64,000 nucleotides of DNA from Chloroflexota bacterium. Lineage in GTDB: Bacteria > Chloroflexota > Anaerolineae > Aggregatilineales > Phototrophicaceae. The notes beneath the pieces are model-generated. The model saw only the letters and a program-made list of their open reading frames with translations, made no database searches and was not told the DNA's origin. The translations under genes and the position numbers were made by a program. The stretch spans positions 1 to 64,000 of the forward strand of contig JAPOSR010000002.1 in assembly GCA_026709625.1 (NCBI GenBank), read 5' to 3'. Below, one piece after another: positions 58,345 to 64,000 of this stretch (positions are counted from its first letter, which is position 1; every line of letters begins with the position of its first letter).

Positions 58345-60215
58345 GGAGTGTCTCCCCGCTCTCGGATGTGCGCCACCACTTCTGCCGCCAAATCATAGTC
58401 GCCGGACGGGATGATGTAGGCACCTTGCACCAAGCCCGCCATCGCCGCCAGCAGTTCCTGCACGATCTGCAAGCCTGCGCGCGGCGCCGCCTCGCCGGCC
58501 GCGGCCAAGCGTGTCATGATGTCGGTGGGAATGCTGATGCCAGGCACTTCGTTGTGCAGATAGCGCGCTTGTCGCAGGCTGCGCAGCGGCATCACCGCCA
58601 TCAGCACGGGCAGCGCCAACGGTTCTCCGCAGAGCTCAATATAGCGCTGGCGAAAGCGATGTATCCGCTGGGGATCGAAGACCGCTTGCCCCAGCGCGAA
58701 ATCTGCGCCAGCTTGCAGCTTTTTGCGCAGAATCCGTATCTCGCGGTCGATATCATCCGCGCCCATATTCAGCGCGCAGCCGACCGTGAAGCTGCTGGGC
58801 TTGCCGATGCTGTTGCCGGCCATATCCATGCCGTGATTCATGCCCTGCTTGATGACTTGGATGAGCCGTGATGGCGCGATGTCGTTGAGATCACTGGCAT
58901 CGGGGAAGTCGCCGATGCGCGTGGGGTCGCCCAAAACGACGAAGAGATTGCGCAAACCCAGCGCGTGCGAAGCCAGCAAGTCGCCCTGGACGCGCAGCAT
59001 ATTGCGTCCGCGCGTGGGGAAGTGCAGGACAGTTTCAATGCCGATCTGCGTTTGCAGCAAATGCGCGACCGCCCAGGCGCTCATTTTCATGCGCGCAGCC
59101 GGTGTATCAGCCACATTGATGAGGTCGGCTCCAGCTGCCCGCAGGCGTCGCGCGGCTTGCAGCAGCGGCTCGGTGCGATAACTGCGCGGCGGCGCCATTT
59201 CGATCGTGGTGGTAAAGAGACCAGCCGCCAGTCGTTCAGCCAGCTCGGTTGGGGCTTCGGGCTCTTGCGATTCAGCTTCGTCCACGACTTCAACGATATG
59301 CAGGGCGGTCGTAGCGCGGGGCGGCGCATCCAACACAGCGCGCATGGCGGCGATATGCTCGGGCAAAGTGCCGCAGCAGCCACCCACCACCAACGCGCCC
59401 AATCCGACTGCGCTAGCAGCGAACTCGGCGAAGTAATCGGCGCTGGCTGGATAGAGAATGCGGCCGCCCACCACCTCGGGAAAGCCGGCGTTGGGCATGC
59501 AAGAGAAAACAGCATCGGGCATGGCAAAGCGCATCTGCCGCAGCGCTTCGGTGATCCCGGCGGGACCGCTGCCACAGTTGACGCCAATGATATCCACGCC
59601 AGCCCGTCCCAGGTCGTTGGCGACGCGCGCTGGCGGATAGCCCGCATAACTCAGATTCTCATGATAAAAGGTGGCTTGGGCGATAATCGGCAACGTGGGC
59701 GACATATCACGCAGCACCGCCACAGCCAGCAGCAGCTCTTTGTGCTCGCGGAAGGTCTCGAACTGGATCAAGTCGACGCCCGCTTCCAGCAGCGCCGCCA
59801 GCTGCAGCGCATAGGCTTCACGCGCTTCTGCTTGCGAGACCGCCCCAAATGGCGCGATGCCCACGCCCAGCGGCCCCACCGAGCCAGCGACATAGGCGGC
59901 GGCACCGCTCTGCGCGATGGCATCTCGCGCCAATTGCGCACCGGCGCGGTTGATCTGCGCCAGCTTGTCGGCTCTGCCAGCGCTCGCCAATTTGAACTGG
60001 TTGGCACCAAATGTATTGGTGGCGATGAGCTCCGCGCCCGCTTCCAGATAGGCTTGGTGGATGCTGCGCACGACATCTGGCGCGTCCAGGTTCATGGCGT
60101 CAAAGCAGGCATCGGCGCGCGTGTGGGCATAGGCGTGCAGCATCGTGCCCATCGCGCCATCCGCGAGGACAGGCGCGCCGGTCTGCAATCGCTTGCGAAA
60201 TGAGAGCTGACTCAT
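58341..60215 (-). CDS. bifunctional homocysteine S-methyltransferase/5,10-methylenetetrahydrofolate reductase
   Basis: 624 residues from ATG 60215. Residues ~1-300 are a MetH/BhmT-type homocysteine methyltransferase: DGAMGTMLHAYAH near 19-31, zinc-ligand cysteines in GVNCGSGP near 214 and GGCCGTLPEHI near 279. Residues ~330-624 are a MetF-type reductase: TTTIEMAPPRSYRTEPLLQAA at the start, then DTPAARMKMSAW and FVVLGDPTRIGDFPDASDLND, where the folate/FAD site lies. Same order as the Bacillus YitJ-type fusion. It makes methyl-THF and/or methionine from homocysteine. No B12 domain. A MITE-like element lies ~80 bases upstream. Confidence 0.9.
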   Translation of the reverse strand: MSQLSFRKRLQTGAPVLADGAMGTMLHAYAHTRADACFDAMNLDAPDVVRSIHQAYLEAGAELIATNTFGANQFKLASAGRADKLAQINRAGAQLARDAIAQSGAAAYVAGSVGPLGVGIAPFGAVSQAEAREAYALQLAALLEAGVDLIQFETFREHKELLLAVAVLRDMSPTLPIIAQATFYHENLSYAGYPPARVANDLGRAGVDIIGVNCGSGPAGITEALRQMRFAMPDAVFSCMPNAGFPEVVGGRILYPASADYFAEFAASAVGLGALVVGGCCGTLPEHIAAMRAVLDAPPRATTALHIVEVVDEAESQEPEAPTELAERLAAGLFTTTIEMAPPRSYRTEPLLQAARRLRAAGADLINVADTPAARMKMSAWAVAHLLQTQIGIETVLHFPTRGRNMLRVQGDLLASHALGLRNLFVVLGDPTRIGDFPDASDLNDIAPSRLIQVIKQGMNHGMDMAGNSIGKPSSFTVGCALNMGADDIDREIRILRKKLQAGADFALGQAVFDPQRIHRFRQRYIELCGEPLALPVLMAVMPLRSLRQARYLHNEVPGISIPTDIMTRLAAAGEAAPRAGLQIVQELLAAMAGLVQGAYIIPSGDYDLAAEVVAHIRERGDTP

Positions 60216-60298
60216 GCCTTGGCTGTCTGGGTCATTACCCGCTTCCAAAAGAACATTGTAATCGCAAAAACGCGCGCGGCACAGACAGTAGTCGACGC

Positions 60299-60470
60299 GG
60301 GATTGGCGATTTTTGTGGATGCGCGTTGCTTTGCCCCCACCCCAAACCCCTCCCCCAAAATGCGGAAGGGGCTGCCATGCTGCGAGAGCGCAGGGAAAAC
60401 TCCCCTTCGCTCGTTCTGGGGGCTGGGGATGGGGGGCTTGGTTGCCATATCCACGCAACTGGCCACTCCC
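60299..60470 (-). mobile_element. MITE-like element, copy 10 (172 bp, reverse)
   Basis: GGGATTGGCGA (60299-60309) at the left and GGCCACTCCC (to 60470) at the right. Internal blocks: GATGCGCGTTGCTTTGCCCC, CCCCAAAATGCGGAAGGGGC, CATGCTGCGAGAGCGCAGGG and CGCTCGTTCTGGGGGC. It occupies the gap between the divergent metF-fusion and lytic transglycosylase genes. No flanking repeat seen. Confidence 0.8.
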
Positions 60471-60529
60471 GATTGTCTGTGTTACCATCGAGTCCACAAA
60501 AATGTCCAGCGAACGAGGCAAATGGCCAA

Positions 60530-61294
60530 GTGACCTTGCAGACACAGGGCGCAAGCAAGCTCGCGGCGCGGGGCTGGCGGCAGCGAGCGTGGCGCGGCGC
60601 GTCGGCAAGTCTCCGCTTGCTGCGTTTGGTCGTTGCGCAGATGCGGGGCGGGTGGCGCGTCATCAAGCGAGGCGAGGTCTATTATGTGCCGCTGTGGTTG
60701 CCGGTCGCGCTGGCGCTGCTGCTGGCTTCGACGCCATTTTGGGATGACGCGGCGAGTTTCGCGTTGCGATTGCGGCCTGGGCAGAACGGGTTCGAGCTGG
60801 CGGGTTTCTTTGCGCCCTCGGTGCGGCGCTGGACAGACGAGATCGGCGAATGGGCGGCGCGCGCGGATGTCGACGCGTACTTGCTGGCGACTGTGATGCA
60901 GATCGAGTCTTGCGGGCATCCCCGCGTGGTCAGCAGCGCTGGCGCAAGGGGCTTGTTTCAGGTGATGCCATTTCACTTCGCCGAAAATGATGACATGCTG
61001 CAGCCCGATACCAATGCGCGGCGCGGCGGCGACTATTTGAATTATTGTATGGAGGCTTCGGGCGGGGTGATCGGCTTGGCGCTGGCTTGTTACAATGGCG
61101 GACCATCTGTCATCAGCCAGGCTCGTGAACATTGGCCAAGAGAAACGCAGGCTTATTATCGCTGGGGAGTCGGCATCTACAGCGCCGCCACAGCCCGCGC
61201 CGCAACGAGCGATACCTATGAGCAGTGGCTGGCGGCTGGCGGAGCCACGTTGTGCCAGAGCGCCGAACGTGAATTGGGAATCGGCTCGCGCTAG
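60530..61294 (+). CDS. membrane-anchored lytic transglycosylase (SLT domain)
   Basis: 254 residues if the GTG at 60530 is the start (GAGG 12 bases upstream); ATG 60641 is a possible later start, and the open frame farther upstream is MITE-derived. One membrane helix at ~55-72 (YVPLWLPVALALLLAST), then an SLT domain with the catalytic Glu126 in MQIESCGHPRVVSSAGARGLFQVMP and the GLALACYNGGPSVISQ motif near 187. Cleaves glycan strands of peptidoglycan from the outer face. The TAG overlaps the stop of lexA (convergent). Confidence 0.82.
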   Translation: MTLQTQGASKLAARGWRQRAWRGASASLRLLRLVVAQMRGGWRVIKRGEVYYVPLWLPVALALLLASTPFWDDAASFALRLRPGQNGFELAGFFAPSVRRWTDEIGEWAARADVDAYLLATVMQIESCGHPRVVSSAGARGLFQVMPFHFAENDDMLQPDTNARRGGDYLNYCMEASGGVIGLALACYNGGPSVISQAREHWPRETQAYYRWGVGIYSAATARAATSDTYEQWLAAGGATLCQSAERELGIGSR

Positions 61295-61965
61295 GCGTAG
61301 GCGCGCATCACCGAAAGCACCTTGCCCTTAATCTCGCAATTTTCGGGCACGACCTGCAATGGCTGATAGGCTGGGTTGGCGGGTTGCAGCTCAATCATGT
61401 CGCCGCGGCGATAAAAGCGCTTCAACGTGGTTTCACTGTCTTCTTTCAGCCAAGCCGCCACCATGTCGCCATTCTCGGCGGTGTTTTGCCGGCGCAGGAT
61501 GACGATGTCGCCATTTTGGATCATGGCGTCGATCATGGAATCGCCGCGCACCGCCAGCGCGAAGACCTCGCTCGCGTCATACTTGCCCAGCAGCGCCGGC
61601 GGCACATTGATGTAATCGTCCTCGTCGATGTGATGGGCGATATCGTCGGGCAGCGAAATCGGCTCGCCAGCGGCAATGCGCCCGACCAGCGCGACTTGCA
61701 GCGGCGGTTTGGTTTCCGCTTGCATACCCGGAATGTCGCCCACAATGCGCAAACCGCGCGACACCCTGTCCGACCGCTGGATGTACCCGGCCTCGACCAG
61801 CTTGTTCAGGTTGTAATTGACCACCGATGTCGAGCCAATAAGGCATTCATCGCCAATCTCGCGGATGCTGGGCGGATAGCCATTCTCGCGCACAAATGCC
61901 GTCATGAAGCGCAACATGTGCTGCTGCCGCGCCGATAGCCGGTGAAATTCTTTCATTCGCTTCAC
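61291..61965 (-). CDS. lexA: LexA repressor
   Basis: 224 residues. N-terminal winged helix ~10-75 with PPSIREIGDECLIGSTSVVNYNLNKL as recognition region; C-terminal S24 protease domain with the self-cleavage site Ala99-Gly100 in VGRIAAGEPI, nucleophile Ser143 in RGDSMIDAMI and Lys182 in TTLKRF. DNA damage triggers RecA-stimulated cleavage and SOS induction. Start at ATG 61965 (or 61956). Its own promoter carries a LexA-box-like site, implying autorepression. Confidence 0.95.
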   Translation of the reverse strand: MKRMKEFHRLSARQQHMLRFMTAFVRENGYPPSIREIGDECLIGSTSVVNYNLNKLVEAGYIQRSDRVSRGLRIVGDIPGMQAETKPPLQVALVGRIAAGEPISLPDDIAHHIDEDDYINVPPALLGKYDASEVFALAVRGDSMIDAMIQNGDIVILRRQNTAENGDMVAAWLKEDSETTLKRFYRRGDMIELQPANPAYQPLQVVPENCEIKGKVLSVMRAYA

Positions 61966-61988
61966 CCTTGTCTTAACTATGCGCCCTC

Positions 61989-62017
61989 AGTATACAGGAA
62001 CATCTGTTTTATGTCAA
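61989..62017 (-). promoter_or_regulatory. lexA promoter with LexA-box operator
   Basis: Minus strand TTGACA (62017-62012), 17-base spacer, TATACT (61994-61989). In the spacer, plus-strand GAACATCTGTTT (61998-62009) differs from the Gram-positive SOS consensus GAACN4GTTC by one base, and a second half site GAACATTTGAC overlaps the -35. Bound LexA would block RNA polymerase. Confidence 0.8.
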
Positions 62018-62109
62018 ATGTTCTAAGCGGCATTTTTTGGGGATGGGCAGCTTGCGCTTTGCCGGCAACCTGTGTTACTCTGCTGCGGTCAAGTGCTTGT
62101 GGCTCTGTT

Positions 62110-62655
62110 ATGCTGCGCAATCCTGCTCGCCCTCACCCAATCATTCGAGATCTGCTGACGGTGCCATTCGCGGCCTTCAGCGATGCGCGCGGACGGTTTA
62201 TGGAAACCTTTCGCAGCGAGTGGTTTCCCCAGGTCAGCTGGGCGCGCATGCAAAGCAACCGCAGCGACAGCAGAGCCGGCGTCTTGCGTGGTCTGCATTA
62301 TCATTTTAAGCAAGTCGATTACTGGTGCGTAACCAGCGGGCGCATCCGCGTTGGGTTGTTTGATCTGCGGCGCAGCTCGCCGACTTATTTGCAGTCGGCT
62401 GTGATCGACCTGGGCGGCGAAAACCAGTTGGGCGTCTTCATCCCGGTCGGCGTCGCGCACGGGTTCGCCGCTCACACCGACTGCACGCTGCTTTATATTG
62501 TCAACAACTATTATGATGGCGCGGACGAGTTTGGCGTCGCCTGGGACGACCCACAGGTCAATATCGACTGGGGTTTGACAGCGCCAAAGCTTTCGGCGCG
62601 CGACCAGGCGAACCCGCGACTCGCCGAAATCTCCGCGGCGCAGCTGCCAGCCTAG
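62110..62655 (+). CDS. dTDP-4-dehydrorhamnose 3,5-epimerase family protein (RmlC-like)
   Basis: 181 residues, normal RmlC length. DARGRFMETFRSEWF near 25-39 binds substrate phosphates, VLRGLHYH has the catalytic His63, PVGVAHGFAAHTDCTLLYIVNNYYD near 118-142 has the cupin-fold histidine and the tyrosine region. Should epimerise a dTDP-4-keto-6-deoxyhexose. RmlA, B and D are not adjacent. Start ATG 62110 has only a weak ribosome-binding site. Confidence 0.85.
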   Translation: MLRNPARPHPIIRDLLTVPFAAFSDARGRFMETFRSEWFPQVSWARMQSNRSDSRAGVLRGLHYHFKQVDYWCVTSGRIRVGLFDLRRSSPTYLQSAVIDLGGENQLGVFIPVGVAHGFAAHTDCTLLYIVNNYYDGADEFGVAWDDPQVNIDWGLTAPKLSARDQANPRLAEISAAQLPA

Positions 62656-62658
62656 CCG

Positions 62659-63687
62659 CTATACCGCGATCTGGTCATGCCGCGCCACTGTCAGCTCGCG
62701 CATGCGGTCGAAGACATTGACCCCTAGCTGGGCATATACATCCAGCAAGTCGACCAGCACCCAGTTTTCGCGGATCAGCCCGTTTTCGCAGCGCCAGAAG
62801 TCGAGGCTGCGCATGGTGATCGCCTGGCTTGATGCCGCGATGCCCAGCCAGCCATCGCCGCTGACAGTCATTTGCATGCCCGGGAAGGCGGTAAAGCCGA
62901 CATAGTCCGCATCGCCAAAAAATGCTCGGTTCCCCTTGTCCAAGAAGGTGTCGCGGTCGGGCATGGCGTTCAGAAAAGGTATCTGATGCCAGTTGCGGAA
63001 GCCGCTGATGCGCCGCATCGAGCCGATGCCCGCTGGGCCATACCACATCATCTGCGGATGCCAGTACTTGTCCAACTGCATGGCGGCCACGCTTTCTTCG
63101 TTGCGCTTCAAGCCGATGAGCATGTCGCGCACCAACTCCAGGCTGGCTGCTGACTGCGCTGCGTTGTAGGGGCTGCTGATGATGCCATCTTCGGTAGCAG
63201 GCCCGGGCACAACCCATTCCACCGCCAGGCTCGGCGACATCGCCCAGGCGCCCGCTTGCATCATCACCTGCGGGATATCCCACAGCGCTTGCATCTCGAC
63301 AATATGACCTGCTTCCAGGCGGAAGAATTCGTGATAGCGCATCGCCATCAGGTGCTGTGTCGGCGGGATGCCCAGCCAGGCGCGCTCGAAGACGCCCATA
63401 TAGTGCCCACAGCAGCCAACCCAGTTTTGCCCGTTGCTTTCGCCGGCCATGACGATGAAATCGCGCCGCTCTAAATCGGGCACCGCATGCAGCAAGGGCG
63501 CGTACGCTTCTGCATAGAGCTGGGCGGGCCCGGTCATGTTCTCCAGTGGATTCGCCAAATGCACAGCGCAGTCGACCGCGAAGAACTCAGCCAGATGTCT
63601 GCGAAATGCCGCCGCGTCAATATCATAGAGAGCGGCGCGCAATCCGCCGATTCGCTGTTTGTTTGCGTTGTGCGTTGCCTCGCTCAT
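62659..63687 (-). CDS. double SnoaL-like domain protein
   Basis: 342 residues from ATG 63687, AAGGAG eight bases upstream. Two NTF2-like cone-fold domains in tandem (~20-150 and ~185-330), each with the SnoaL/polyketide-cyclase features: a W or Y-rich pocket, RYHEFFRLEAGHIVEMQALWDIP near 115-137, and SLDFWRCENGLIRENWVLVDLLDVYAQLG near 298-326. The E.W...D pattern typical of ester cyclases is present in each half. Function likely binding or hydrolysis/isomerisation of a small molecule; unknown. Confidence 0.78.
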   Translation of the reverse strand: MSEATHNANKQRIGGLRAALYDIDAAAFRRHLAEFFAVDCAVHLANPLENMTGPAQLYAEAYAPLLHAVPDLERRDFIVMAGESNGQNWVGCCGHYMGVFERAWLGIPPTQHLMAMRYHEFFRLEAGHIVEMQALWDIPQVMMQAGAWAMSPSLAVEWVVPGPATEDGIISSPYNAAQSAASLELVRDMLIGLKRNEESVAAMQLDKYWHPQMMWYGPAGIGSMRRISGFRNWHQIPFLNAMPDRDTFLDKGNRAFFGDADYVGFTAFPGMQMTVSGDGWLGIAASSQAITMRSLDFWRCENGLIRENWVLVDLLDVYAQLGVNVFDRMRELTVARHDQIAV

Positions 63688-63704
63688 CCCGTCTCCTTCG
63701 CCGC

Positions 63705-64000
63705 TCAGTTGCCGACCAGCCACTCGCCAGCCGACAAGGCCTTGCGATTTCGAAACTGATGCCGCATGCGCCCGAAGACATCCACGCCCATCTGCAGCAA
63801 GATATGCGGCACATCAATGGGCACCCAGTTCTCGACGATGGTTTTGTCGTCGCAGCGATAAAAGTCCATGACGCGCATGTGGATTCGTTTGCCTGTCGCT
63901 GGCATGCCAAAAAGCCCGCCGCCGGTGTGTGTCGCCCGCAGATAGCCCCAGCCGCCTGTAACCGCGAAATACCCATCGCCGATGCGGATGAAGTGCCCCT
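63705..64000 (-). CDS. SnoaL-like domain protein, C-terminal part (5' end beyond window)
   Basis: The frame is open from the window edge to TGA at 63705-63707, about 97 residues. GDGYFAVTGGWGYLRATHTG, then RVMDFYRCDDKTIVENWVPIDVPHILLQMGVDVFGRMRHQ closely parallels the C-terminal half of the neighbouring 62659 protein, so the two are tandem paralogues 17 bases apart, probably one operon. Confidence 0.75.
   Translation of the reverse strand, partial: GHFIRIGDGYFAVTGGWGYLRATHTGGGLFGMPATGKRIHMRVMDFYRCDDKTIVENWVPIDVPHILLQMGVDVFGRMRHQFRNRKALSAGEWLVGN

Noticed and set aside
60212..60256. Short ORF MFFWKRVMTQTAKA ending at the start of the metF-type fusion
   Set aside because: It overlaps the likely -10 region, has no ribosome-binding site, no clustered Met or Cys codons and no terminator downstream.
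17385..60470. CRISPR array
   Set aside because: The repeated elements are 165-205 bp, kilobases apart, in both orientations and with inverted ends, unlike regularly spaced short direct repeats; no cas genes.
60216..60530. SAM or cobalamin riboswitch before the homocysteine/folate fusion gene
   Set aside because: The gap is mostly MITE copy 10; no conserved riboswitch core is visible.
1..64000. Selenoprotein genes with in-frame UGA
   Set aside because: None of the annotated genes is interrupted by TGA inside a conserved domain, so no selenoprotein could be supported here.

Overview
The window is about 60 percent GC and densely coded on both strands. It most resembles a chromosomal segment of a heterotrophic, Gram-positive-type Chloroflexota (Anaerolineae-like). 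The evidence is indirect: a fused homocysteine S-methyltransferase/methylenetetrahydrofolate reductase, a Gram-positive-type LexA box (GAACN4GTTC-like), pdxT, many TPR, SH3/CARDB and WD40 surface proteins with PT-rich linkers, peptide and BMP-type nucleoside ABC transporters, sulfatase and amidohydrolase genes, and no outer-membrane genes. No rRNA or ribosomal-protein gene allows firmer placement. One tRNA is present, for selenocysteine.

Layout: 1-9.3 kb holds a methyltransferase tail, fructokinase plus glycosyltransferase, an acetamidase, a phosphoesterase/metal-regulator pair, pdxT, an acidic protein, a sugar nucleotidyltransferase, a TIR-like membrane protein coupled to a flavin monooxygenase, and a queuosine-precursor transporter. 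9.3-19.4 kb (minus strand) holds an Ada-like DNA repair regulator, an MmeI-type restriction-modification enzyme and a peptide ABC transporter with two paralogous binding proteins. 19.6-30.9 kb mixes glycosyltransferases, TPR proteins, tRNA-Sec, a GmrSD-like DUF262/DUF1524 protein, a RelE-type toxin-antitoxin pair and membrane proteins. 30.9-41.5 kb holds a phosphoesterase, cysteine synthase behind a leader-peptide attenuator, a decayed EcoRI-type methylase, a Gfo/Idh oxidoreductase, an Eco29kI-like restriction-modification pair abutting a nucleoside transporter permease pair, a Nudix protein and a WD40 protein. 41.7-52.8 kb holds a sulfatase/M20 amidohydrolase pair, an AttH/CrtC-like protein, sugar and glycan enzymes, and methionyl-tRNA synthetase behind a second leader-peptide attenuator. 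52.8-64 kb holds an orphan ABC ATPase, a secreted SH3/CARDB protein, a ParB-like protein, a response regulator coupled to the homocysteine/folate enzyme, a lytic transglycosylase, autoregulated lexA, an RmlC-like epimerase and two SnoaL-like proteins.

Two results stand out. First, both sulfur-amino-acid genes with well-defined upstream regions carry the complete anatomy of classical translation-coupled attenuation. Upstream of cysteine synthase there is a consensus promoter, a ribosome-binding site, a 15-residue leader peptide with four cysteines (three consecutive), and an intrinsic terminator ending 22 bases before the start codon. Upstream of metG there is a promoter whose predicted start coincides with a methionine-rich leader ORF, followed by an intrinsic terminator 36 bases before metG. 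Second, at least ten copies of a non-coding, MITE-like element of about 165-205 bp, with 11-bp terminal inverted repeats and, at several copies, 7-8-bp flanking direct repeats, are scattered between genes.

Defence-type genes (MmeI-like, Eco29kI-like, GmrSD-like, RelE toxin, TIR-like and an EcoRI-methylase remnant) are dispersed rather than clustered. One bears flanking repeats that suggest insertion, and the Eco29kI-like pair is fused by overlapping codons to a transporter operon.
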